In this document: piece by piece, positions 10,169 to 20,000 of the stretch
How positions within the stretch are numbered: position 1 is the stretch's first letter
Layout: each line of letters begins with the position of its first letter
From: Anaeromyces robustus
Taxonomy: Eukaryota > Neocallimastigomycota > Neocallimastigomycetes > Neocallimastigales > Neocallimastigaceae
Length of the DNA stretch: 27,500 nt
Assembly (NCBI GenBank): GCA_002104895.1
Contig: MCFG01000248.1
Span: 72,501-100,000 of the forward strand
Direction of reading: 5' to 3'
Program-made: the position numbers and the translations under genes
The notes under the pieces: generated by a model
Database searches by the model: none
What the model saw: only the letters and a program-made list of their open reading frames with translations
What the model was told of the DNA's origin: nothing

Positions 10169-10524
10169 TATATAAATAATATAAATAAAATAGGATAAAA
10201 ATGTAAAAGAATACCTAGTATATTAATAGGTATAATACATATAAAGTCGTAAATAAAAATTTATATTAATATGTATAATACACATAAATAAAAATTTATA
10301 TTTATTAAAATATATTCAAAAATATAAACTATTCATTTATTAGAATAGAAATAAAATATAATCAAAAAAAAAAAAAAAAAAATAAAATAAAAATTTATTT
10401 ATTAAAATATAAAATATATGTTTATTAAAATATATTTATAAAAATTTAAAATAATTATTTATTATAATATAATCTATTATATAAATTTATATTTATTATA
10501 ATATAATCATTGATATAAATTTAT

Positions 10525-10730
10525 ATTTATTATATATAATATATATAAAAATATAAAATAGTTATTTATTATAATATATATAAAAATATAAAATAGTTAT
10601 TTATTATAATATATATAAAAATATAAAATAGTTATTTATTATAATATATATAAAAATATAAAATAGTTATTTATTATAATATATATAAAAATATAAAATA
10701 GTTATTTATTATAATATAATCTATTATATA
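10525..10730. repeat. 35-bp tandem repeat, five or more copies
   Basis: The marker GTTATTTATT recurs at 10561, 10596, 10631, 10666 and 10701, an exact 35-bp period. Degenerate relatives lie at about 10427-10475 and 10745-10775, so the present array is a recently homogenised part of an older one. Confidence 0.9.
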
Positions 10731-10824
10731 AACTTATATTTCTAAAAATTTAAAATAGTTATTTTTAAAAAATTTATATTTTGTATGTTTAAGTAGAATT
10801 AAAAATAAATAAATAAATAAATAA

Positions 10825-10988
10825 ATATATATATATATATATATATAATTTTTTTTATTTTATATATTTATTTAAATTTTTAATAATACTATTAAAAATA
10901 GTATTAACATTTACAATAATATATAATTATCTTCTTACGTAATTATTCATTACAATTAAAAAAAAAAAAAAATAAAATAAAATGATGA
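10825..10988 (+). promoter_or_regulatory. Likely promoter and leader of the 1,135-residue gene
   Basis: A (TA)n tract at 10825-10847 is followed by a T-rich stretch and, just before the start codon, an A-run. Two upstream ATGs at 10982 and 10985 lie in another frame and stop at the TAA at about 11012. If transcription starts before them, they form a short upstream reading frame overlapping the main start. Confidence 0.4.
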
Positions 10989-13900
10989 ATGGTAAGGATG
11001 GTGAATACTACTAATAAAATTTATTTTTTTTTATATATATATTCTATTTTATTGATATTTTTAATAGAAAATACATTTGGAAATGTCCATTCGACTCCCG
11101 TGGGTTTAACTATTGATAAATATGCTCTTGCCATTTCATGTATTAATAAACCAGAGAATTGGTTTTTAAAAAACACTTGGGCCAATAATCAATCCAACAT
11201 TAGAAAAATTAATCAAATCTCTTTTGAAAATGTCCATTATTTTCAAGATAAATTTTCCAATGTTATCGTTAAAAAAGAAATTAATTTTGATGATTATTGG
11301 GTTTCTCAAAATCCTTTTAATTTTTTTGAAAATAATGAATTTACCTTACAAAATTTCAAAATCTTTTTAATAAAATTTGCTGATGCTATATTCGAGCATC
11401 GTTATGCTCCAGAAAATAGAAAAGAAACCCTAACTACGGAATATTCTTCTGATGTTGAAGAACTATTCATGAAATTAATTTATTTTCGAAATAATAACTA
11501 TGACATTGATTCTGTTTTAAATGAAGCACTTCCTTATTGTCAGGAAATATTAGACAATCCTTCTGAAAATTTAGTTTTCGCTATCACCAATATGTACACG
11601 GAAAGACTTTTACCTAAATTATTTAACGAAAACTTTATTTCCGATATATCTATTTATGGTCAGCTTTATTTGGCGTTTAATGGTCAAATGTTGAATAAAA
11701 ATATTATCGTTGATCAAACCGTCTATTATATCCAAAAAAGATTTCAACATACCATCCCTAGAGAAATAATAAAATATGCTTTAGATATCTACAATTATCC
11801 TTTCCCTTATGCTGAAATGTACGATGAAGAAACTTACAAAATATTGGATGTGTTATATACGGGTAAATTTTATATTATGTCTAATACCAATGATAGAGAT
11901 ATAGATAGTCTTTCTCTTTGGTACAATTTACACTATGAGGTCAACCGTAAATACCATTTAAATCATGAAGAAGAAGAAATCACTGAATCTACCGTCTCTT
12001 TGAAATTTAATGTCTTTAAAGCTATCGTCGATGAAGTATTGAATATTAAATTATCCAATCATCCATATCTTGTTTCTCAACAACTAACGAATATAAATAA
12101 CGAAATTTTAGAGGTCATAAAAAGTGAAGAAGGGGACTTGAAAATATCAAAATTTATTGGAAGTTTAGGAGATTATCTTTTAACCTGTTTTGAAATAGCA
12201 CAGGTAAAGGATAGAATTTACTTAATACCTTTAGTTTCTTTATATAATGATTATCTTTACTTGTCACAACGTTCACTCCAGGGATACCTAAAATACGACG
12301 ATTATTACTTAATGCCTATTTCCATACCAAGGGATATAGCAGATATGAATAATTACTTATTAGTAGAAAGTATCAATAAATTAAAATTTGTTGTCCAAGA
12401 AATTGATAACCAGGATACAGGAGTAGCTCATGATTCTTTAAGGCTTACCTTTAAAGAATCTTTACCGTTTGAAACGACACTAGATCCTTACTCCATTTAT
12501 GACAATCATGAGGATACTACCGAAAATCATGATTCCTTCTCGAACTTGGCCCTTCTTGTCGACTATCTAAAGGATATATTATTAGTAGATATAGGAAATA
12601 CGGAAGTCACGGTATTTCACGAAAATATTTTCGAAACGGTCGATTACACCTCCTGTCAGTTCATTATTACACAGTATGAAGAATTAATTTATAGTTATAA
12701 AGAAATTAAAAATTACTTGATATTTTCAGAAAATAAAAACATTATTCCTGTATTAGATAAACTTCATTCCATATTACAATGTTTAACCAAAGCAGAAGCT
12801 ATGGACTATTCGTATTTCAATTTGGATTTATCCGAGGATAAAAGACTTTCGGAAATAGAATTGGAACCTTTCCAACTAGATCTTTTTGAATTATCCAATT
12901 TTAATCTTCCAGAGAGCCTATGTAAAGGGTATTGGTGGAATTTATGTTTTAATACCTTGAAATATGTCCTTAATAATTATTCCAAGGAACTAGCTATCCC
13001 ATCCATAAATTTACTTTACCAAAATTTACTTGAACTACTTAATAATAGATATAATCCATTATATATCAACGAAGTATTAGGAAAAATTTCAATGTATAAT
13101 GAGTTTACTTACTACATTAACAATGAACGTTCCGAATTATTCGACAAAGTACCTTACTTTAAAAGTGAGGAATTAGAAGATTATTATTCTTCCGTGATGG
13201 ATTATAACACTAAATTAATGACAACACAGCATAACAATAGGCTAAAATTATCTTCCTCTATGAAAGATATTAGTCATATGTTAAATAGAAAATCTATAAA
13301 ATCTGATGTATTTAGAAAAGGTATTTTTATAATGCCTGGAAATATTACGGAATGTTCCACTTACTTTGAGGAATATTCTAAGGAACTTTTAGATGAAGAA
13401 GATACGGATACGAATACGGATACTGGGGTTAATAAAAAAAGAAAAAGAGGATTTACCATGGAAAATACTGGTCAAGATATTTTAAATTTAATACAGCTTT
13501 TACCTATGTTTAATAATTTAGCTGGTTCTTCCACCGCTGCGTTATCTCAAGGTCTTTTTAATACAGCTCGATATATCGCAAAAAATTATGAAGCTACCAA
13601 AGTAATTCCTAATTTCCAACCTGGTCTGGATATGAGTTTTGTTCATCCTTCAGTAAGGTATGATCATCCTGGGAAAGATTATTATTATTATGCTAATAAT
13701 GCGTTACAACGAACCCTAAATTCAGCTTCATCTCTCAAACATAAAATGATGAAAGCCATCGATAAAAATGAAAACTTATCGGAAGAAGAAAAACAAAATT
13801 ATAACGCAAAATTAAAAAAAATATTACCGAATGCTAAAGAAGATGCCGATATTAATCCCGCTAATGGTGTGGATATACAAAATGATGTCTTATATGAAGG

Positions 13901-14396
13901 TGCAGAAGATTCTGGTGAAAGTCTTGGAAATATATTTACAACATTTAATGAAGTTATGGATGCCCTAGGTCCAGAATTTGTTGAAAATGAACTCAATGAT
14001 CCTGATAATTCTAATATTATGAAGAATTATCTTAAATTAGGTTCTCAATCTAATAATATTTTAAAAAATATGATGGATGAAATGTCTATGTCTTCCTTCG
14101 GAATAGAAGGGGAATTTGATAAAGAACAAGCTTTAAAAACTTTAGATGGAATGAAAAATCCTATTGCTCAAGTAGCTAAGTTTTATATTAAACATGATGT
14201 TAATGATAAATTAAAAACGTTATTTAATGGGGCATTTAGAGTTGCTTCTCTTGGATTATTTAACTTGGACGATGTTGAAGATGTAGCTGTTATAGTTGCT
14301 GATAGTATACAAAACTCAAAAGCAAGAAAGAAGAGACAAAAGAGAACAAAACAATTAAGAGAAAAATATATGAATAAACAAAAGTATTCAAGATAA
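10989..14396 (+). CDS. Secreted protein of unknown family with internal kexin site (paralog A)
   Basis: 1,135 residues; no family recognised. The first ~31 residues have a hydrophobic core typical of a signal peptide (FFLYIYSILLIFLIENTFG); Met4 at 10998 is an alternative start. The N-terminal ~800 residues are largely helical-looking, acidic and rich in Tyr/Asn. KKRKR at 816-820 is a strong dibasic processing site. The following ~315-residue part lacks Cys, begins with a moderately hydrophobic stretch (~829-863), carries a DINPANG motif at 954 and ends in a basic tail (KARKKRQKR). Residues 98-273 align colinearly with residues 90-274 of the gene at 17021: INFDDY/VDFGNY, the ENR/KNR pair, NL-x-x-AIT/NLDYAIT, SDIS and NYPFP/NYSFP. 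I infer a secreted preproprotein. An AATAAA lies at 14409-14414, just after the TAA stop. Confidence 0.93.
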   Translation: MVRMVNTTNKIYFFLYIYSILLIFLIENTFGNVHSTPVGLTIDKYALAISCINKPENWFLKNTWANNQSNIRKINQISFENVHYFQDKFSNVIVKKEINFDDYWVSQNPFNFFENNEFTLQNFKIFLIKFADAIFEHRYAPENRKETLTTEYSSDVEELFMKLIYFRNNNYDIDSVLNEALPYCQEILDNPSENLVFAITNMYTERLLPKLFNENFISDISIYGQLYLAFNGQMLNKNIIVDQTVYYIQKRFQHTIPREIIKYALDIYNYPFPYAEMYDEETYKILDVLYTGKFYIMSNTNDRDIDSLSLWYNLHYEVNRKYHLNHEEEEITESTVSLKFNVFKAIVDEVLNIKLSNHPYLVSQQLTNINNEILEVIKSEEGDLKISKFIGSLGDYLLTCFEIAQVKDRIYLIPLVSLYNDYLYLSQRSLQGYLKYDDYYLMPISIPRDIADMNNYLLVESINKLKFVVQEIDNQDTGVAHDSLRLTFKESLPFETTLDPYSIYDNHEDTTENHDSFSNLALLVDYLKDILLVDIGNTEVTVFHENIFETVDYTSCQFIITQYEELIYSYKEIKNYLIFSENKNIIPVLDKLHSILQCLTKAEAMDYSYFNLDLSEDKRLSEIELEPFQLDLFELSNFNLPESLCKGYWWNLCFNTLKYVLNNYSKELAIPSINLLYQNLLELLNNRYNPLYINEVLGKISMYNEFTYYINNERSELFDKVPYFKSEELEDYYSSVMDYNTKLMTTQHNNRLKLSSSMKDISHMLNRKSIKSDVFRKGIFIMPGNITECSTYFEEYSKELLDEEDTDTNTDTGVNKKRKRGFTMENTGQDILNLIQLLPMFNNLAGSSTAALSQGLFNTARYIAKNYEATKVIPNFQPGLDMSFVHPSVRYDHPGKDYYYYANNALQRTLNSASSLKHKMMKAIDKNENLSEEEKQNYNAKLKKILPNAKEDADINPANGVDIQNDVLYEGAEDSGESLGNIFTTFNEVMDALGPEFVENELNDPDNSNIMKNYLKLGSQSNNILKNMMDEMSMSSFGIEGEFDKEQALKTLDGMKNPIAQVAKFYIKHDVNDKLKTLFNGAFRVASLGLFNLDDVEDVAVIVADSIQNSKARKKRQKRTKQLREKYMNKQKYSR

Positions 14397-14408
14397 AAAA
14401 AAAAGTTT

Positions 14409-14414
14409 AATAAA
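14409..14414 (+). terminator. AATAAA polyadenylation signal candidate
   Basis: AATAAA begins 13 bases after the stop codon of the upstream gene. In DNA this AT-rich the hexamer is common by chance, so support is positional only. Confidence 0.25.
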
Positions 14415-14492
14415 GATATTTTTATTAATTATTTTTAAATAATTCTAAAAATATTCCTTTTATTCTGGCGTAATATATAAAACAAAACAAAA

Positions 14493-14493
<1 letters not shown>

Positions 14494-14539
<46 letters not shown>
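14494..14539. repeat. Poly-A tract, 46 bases
   Basis: Uninterrupted A run about 100 bp after the stop codon, preceded by AACAAAACAA-type sequence. It resembles neither a processed pseudogene tail nor an element end, because no duplicated flanks or coding remnant are visible. Confidence 0.85.
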
Positions 14540-14540
<1 letters not shown>

Positions 14541-14868
14541 CAATTAATTATATATATATATATAATTATTTGTATGGTTATTAATTTTAAAATTCTATTA
14601 AAATTCATAATTTAAATTTAAAAATATTAATTAAAATAAATAAATAAATAAAAAATAATTTTAAAAAAAACTTATAATTCTTTCTAAATATTAATTTATA
14701 ATAAATTAGTAAAGGCTATTAAATACTTGTAATCAAAAAATATTTTATTTTATTTTTACTATATATATAAAAAAAATGTAAATAAAATAAAATATTGGAT
14801 TAATTATATAAAAAAATGATAACCCTCTAAAATACTTTATATAATAAAATTAAAATAAGCAAATAATC

Positions 14869-14869
<1 letters not shown>

Positions 14870-14904
<35 letters not shown>
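14870..14904. repeat. Poly-A tract, 35 bases
   Basis: Uninterrupted A run directly abutting the 47-bp minisatellite that follows. Confidence 0.85.
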
Positions 14905-14909
<5 letters not shown>

Positions 14910-15190
14910 AAGCAAAAATAAAAATGTTTAAAAAAAAATAAAATAAGAAAATATAAAAGCAAAAATAAAAATGTTTAAAAAAAAATAAAATAAGAAAATA
15001 TAAAAGCAAAAATAAAAATGTTTAAAAAAAAATAAAATAAGAAAATATAAAAGCAAAAATAAAAATGTTTAAAAAAAAATAAAATAAGAAAATATAAAAG
15101 CAAAAATAAAAATGTTTAAAAAAAAATAAAATAAGAAAATATAAAAGCTAAAATAAAAATTCAAAAATAAAAAGTTAAATAAGAAAATTT
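14905..15190. repeat. 47-bp minisatellite, six copies
   Basis: The marker AGC(A) recurs at 14911, 14958, 15005, 15052, 15099 and 15146, exactly 47 bp apart. Units of the form AGCAAAAATAAAAATGTTT plus an A-rich half are nearly identical, so the array expanded recently; the last copy is diverged. Confidence 0.93.
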
Positions 15191-15789
15191 AAAAGCAAAA
15201 ATAAAAAAAATAAAAAATTAAACTAATAGTAATATAAAATTAATTGTTATACTAGAAATTGTTTTATTAATATTATTTATAATAAATATAATAATTTATA
15301 TCATTTTAGTTTAACTAAATATTAAATTTATAATATTACTACTCTATTATATTTATTATTATTGCTTAATAGTATTTACTTGAAATTTATAAAAAATATT
15401 TTTTAAAATGTTTAATTTTTTTTTTTTTTTCGATAATATTTTTTTTTTTTTTTGAATTTTAAAATATAATATTTTTAAATTTCAAGTTGTACTAATTTTG
15501 TATAATAATAATAAATTAAATTTTTTAAAATAATAATAATAATAATAATAATATTAATAATATTTGTAATATAAATGGAATAACTTATTATTTTGTAATT
15601 ATTTATATATATATGTATATATATATTAATTTAAAAAAAAAATAATATATTCTATTAATTAAATTCTTCTATAATATATTAATGAATACAAAATAAGGTT
15701 AAAGAGTGCTTTTATTTTAAAAATTTTTAACTATTATATTACTCTATACCATTATTTTATTATATATAAATATATTATTATATACAACC

Positions 15790-15818
15790 TTATGTTATAA
15801 TAATATATAATAACATAA
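15790..15818. repeat. Inverted repeat with 9-bp arms
   Basis: TTATGTTAT (15790-15798) is complementary to ATAACATAA (15810-15818), with an 11-base loop. It could form a small AT-rich hairpin; there is no T-run or gene end next to it that would suggest a role. Confidence 0.5.
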
Positions 15819-15831
15819 ACCTATTACATAA

Positions 15832-15862
<31 letters not shown>

Positions 15863-15865
15863 TTT
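15832..15865. repeat. (TTTTTC)n simple repeat
   Basis: Pyrimidine tract made of a T-run followed by four TTTTTC-like hexamers. Confidence 0.85.
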
Positions 15866-16955
15866 AATATAATATTAGTTAAAAATTATATTTAATAATA
15901 TTTTAAATTATTAAAAGAAAACAGTAGGTTTATGATTCAATATTGCTAATAAAAAATTAAAATATTCTTTAATTTATATATATGTATAGTTGCCTGTTAT
16001 GTATATATATATATTTTTTTTAATATAAAATTAATTAAAAATTATATTTAATAATACCTTATTTATATTGAAGAATACCTTTATTTTTTTTTTTGTTATA
16101 AAAAATAGAAACAAGATTAAAAGAAATGGTTTTATTTTAATTATACTATTATAATTTGTATGAAATATTCTTAAGAGTACAAATTTAACTTTTAAAGGAA
16201 TTTTATTCTAGAACATTATATTTTAAGTTATTAAATAATAAATTCCCTATATTAATTTATTATTAATTTTATCTATAATATAATATTTTTGTTACAGTAA
16301 TTTTAAATTAAAAAGTAATATTTTTTTTCCTTTAAATTTGTGTAACATTTATAAATAGTTTTAAAGATTTAAAAGAAGTATACTTTTATTATATTAATAT
16401 ATTATAATTTTTAATTATATAACTTAAGAATTTATATATAATATATCTATAATTTATATATAATTTAAATATACTATAGATATATTTTAAAATTAAAATT
16501 AAAATATATAACAAAATAAATATCAAATAAAATTATTATATATATTTATATACCTTAAAAAGTGAATGTGATGTCTATCGACATGATTTCTGCATTAAAA
16601 ATGTATACAAAATAGTTAATATGCCACTAAAATCTATTATTTATATATCTATAATAATACTAATAAAGTAAAAAAAAAAAAAAAAATAATATTTATTATA
16701 ATATTAAATATTTTTGATAAATAAAACTTCAATTTTTCTTTGGTAATACTAGTAACCTTTAATACATACGCCTCATTGTATTACATTTATAAATCATCAA
16801 ACATAAATTATAAATTATGTCGTAGTGAAACCTTCCCAAAAAGAAATTTATAAAAAAAAAAATAAATTTTAATATTATAAATTTATTATATAACTAGTAT
16901 CAATTTATTAAGTAGTATTAATATATTTATTAATCCTATCTCCTTAATACTAAAA

Positions 16956-16986
<31 letters not shown>

Positions 16987-17020
16987 GAAAAAAAAAAAAT
17001 AAAATTAAATAATAATTGAA
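16956..17020 (+). promoter_or_regulatory. (TA)n, T9 and A-rich leader before the 1,282-residue gene
   Basis: A (TA)n tract at 16956-16977 runs directly into nine T (16977-16985), then an A-rich leader and the ATG at 17021. The same order appears before the ankyrin gene at 21974-22024, suggesting a shared start-site architecture. Confidence 0.45.
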
Positions 17021-20000
17021 ATGATAATCAATTATTTATTTATATTAGTAGTAATAAATCTTCTTTTCAATTGTAATATTGTATATTCAAAGGATTATCC
17101 TTTGGAACAATATTACATTATTAATAGAAATTATTATAATAAGGTAATTAATGATGTTCAAAGAAATCCAGAGTTAATTAGAAAAACAGTATATAGTGGT
17201 TCAATATATAATAAAATAAAATCTCTAAACAAAAATAATCCAAATTACAAGGAAGAGGTAACCAAGTTATTGTATAATGGAAAAACGGTGGATTTTGGAA
17301 ATTACTTTGATAATGATCCATTTGATGTTTTTCTTCATGCCGATAAAATTACAAAAAATGTTGTATTAAATTTCACCATTTCTTTTGGTGACCAAATTAT
17401 TACCAAAAGAAGAAGAGCGAAAAATAGAAATTTCCAATTGTTTAATTCGTACTACCAAGACGACAATGAGAAAGAAATTATAAATATGTATAAATATATG
17501 ATGACCACAGGAAATAATTTGGATTTCGACAAAATTTTAAATGACGATATCAACAAATATCCTTATATTGAAAGTTCTTTTAACTTGGATTACGCTATTA
17601 CTTCCTTAAGTAATCAAAATATATTAAATTGGATATTAGACGATAATAATAAATCAGATATATCCAATTTGTATAATATTTATGGATTGACCGTTGATAC
17701 TAACAACTTTTTAAATTTAGTCATTGAAACTTTAATTACTAATAATCCTAATATTGGATTGTTTTTAAATTCTCAAGAAAGGTTTAATCAATTTAAATTA
17801 ATTGTTGAAAATATTTTTACAAATTATTCTTTTCCTAACCCTTTCGGTATTTACATTGCTAGTAATAATACTGAAACTACGAGTAGTTTCATTGAAGATT
17901 TATCCTCTGATATTATCCAAGATTTATACCATCTTTATTTAAAAATAAACAAATATGTAGACAATGATAATAATAATTCTATTATAGATCTAGTTTTACA
18001 AGAACTCCTTATTCTTAATATTAAAGAAGCTGGTGTGACGGAAGAAGTAAATATTACAAGAGAACAATTTTATCAGTCCGTTTCCGAAATATTCAATATT
18101 TATAAAAAGAAAACAGAAATGATTGGAAATATTGAATTAAATGAAGATTTAAGTGATAGCCTCATTGTTGAACAATTAACTTCAGCGCATTCTCTTGTAA
18201 TGCCTAATGTTGTTGGTATTTTTATAGAATCGGATGAAGGAGGTAAAAATGATTTAAAAACCATAATTTTAAATTATGATATTATAATGAAATATTCTAA
18301 AAATATGTCAAAAGACCAACAACAAAGTTTAGCTGATTGCGCTAATTTATTTATAAATACGTATAGTTCTCTTAATTCAAACGATTTCTTGAATAGATTT
18401 TTGTATAACCGAATTAGTTCTGGCGAAGAATTTATTCATAACGGAATAATTATTCCTTATCATATCGATGAAAATAGAGACGACTATTTTAGATATATTA
18501 TCTACGCCGTTTCTTTAATGAAACAGGATTTAAATTCTATGTTCCAACTCGGTGATCATTTAATTTATGGTTACGAAAGAAATATTTGTCTTGAAATAGA
18601 TGATCAAAGCTATAATCAGTTATTTATAACCAATAAGATAGACAAGGATTGTATTTTTAAAGGATCCAAGGCCGCTAACGAAGCTATCTACAAAATCACA
18701 AAAGTGTATTATGATACATTTATGGCAAATTGTCAAGATGATATTGGTGTATTAAATAGTGCAACTACTGGAAATATTTTATATAATTACTTACATTATG
18801 AAGTTATATCCGATAATCAAATTTTATCGTTCCATTTACCTACCGTAAAAATGTACATAAATTCGAATTTTAAAATAATTAACAGTATCTTTAATACCAT
18901 TTTTAAAAATCATGAGGATGGGTACATCTCTGCTGCTTCTAACTTAATAAAAAAAATGGGTTTATATATGATTGATAACAATTTATTATATGAAAACCTT
19001 TATAATGCCGATGAGGAAATTGAAGATTTTGAATTAAAAGATATAGTATTACCGAAATCAAAAATGCCAGAAATTAAAGAAATAAATAATAAAAATTTAA
19101 ATTGGGGAGATAGTATCATTGATTTGGATTACAGTAATTATTTCGTCTATCAATATTATTCTTTACTTTATTATATCGAAGATCAAGAAGAAGAGGTAAG
19201 ATCTAATTTTAGATTGGATCGTACCATATTAATCATTAAAGAAATTAGTAAAAATCTTATTCAAGAATGTCAATACTTTGGTAATTACTATTTATTAAAA
19301 GATGTTTTAGATAAATATGAAAATTTTGTTAGTGTCATCACCGAGTATATTTATCAATACGGTTTGAGTAATATTAACTCGAATAATTATGTCCCAGATG
19401 ATATGATAGCTAATGAATATGACAAATTAGTTAATGCTTATGACAATTATTGGAAGAATATGGAATCTATGATTGATACTTCTTATTATTCTTTAATTGG
19501 AGATATTTCTTCTGAAATCATGGGAAATTATATGTCTGAAACTATTGATATTAGTAATGAAATAAAAACCTTTTTTAATAATAAAAATTTAAATGAGGAG
19601 AATGAAGAAAATACTAATAATGAGCATAACTTAATTAAACGAAATGAATTAAGTAATATTAATAAATATTCTTTATATAAAAGACTTACCGATGAGGTGA
19701 CCCAGTTTTATGGTCTCGTATTTTTTACTGTTTTAGGAGCGGTTGTACATACCGCAGTTGGGGGTTTTAACGGAGTGGTAGGTGATGAAACCAAAGCTGC
19801 TCTCAGTGAAAAATACGGACCTCTATTTGATAGCCTCGAAATTATTTTATCTACGCTTTTTATTGGTCTTAAAATCTGGTTTCCTAATTTTATGGGACAA
19901 GCAGATAATGCTTTCCTTTCTGGAGGTGCATTGGCTGACAAATTATTTAAAAATTTAGGAGGAAAAAATCCTAAAGAAAATAAATCTATCACTGATATTA

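Larger units (their letters stand above)
8478..10988. other. Divergent intergenic region, about 2.5 kb, gene-free
   Basis: Extremely AT-rich spacer between the minus-strand giant gene and the plus-strand secreted-protein gene, so it must hold both promoters. It consists mostly of tandem repeats and homopolymers, listed separately. Slightly less AT-biased patches near 9838-9860 and 10020-10070 could be regulatory, but I see no recognisable motif, no RNA gene and no long open frame. Confidence 0.7.
14397..17020. other. Intergenic spacer, about 2.6 kb, gene-free
   Basis: AT-rich spacer between the two paralogs, with homopolymers, a 47-bp minisatellite and weak local duplications: a ~40-bp segment around 15865-15905 recurs at about 16020-16065. 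Patches with mixed composition at about 16555-16670 and 16735-16850 sit upstream of the next gene and could hold its regulatory sites or decayed coding sequence. I see no RNA gene. Confidence 0.65.

Noticed and set aside
14494-14904. Retroposon tails suggested by long poly-A tracts
   Set aside because: No reverse-transcriptase-like frame, SINE promoter boxes or target-site duplications are visible around them; homopolymers are common throughout these spacers.
14827-15009. 60-codon Phe-rich minus-strand frame
   Set aside because: It is the complement of the poly-A tract and the 47-bp minisatellite, with no complexity beyond the repeat.
16555-16670. Open stretch with SECDVYRHDFC upstream of paralog B
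   Set aside because: It has no convincing start codon and fades into AT-rich sequence; too short to separate from chance, so it was kept only as a mixed-composition patch.
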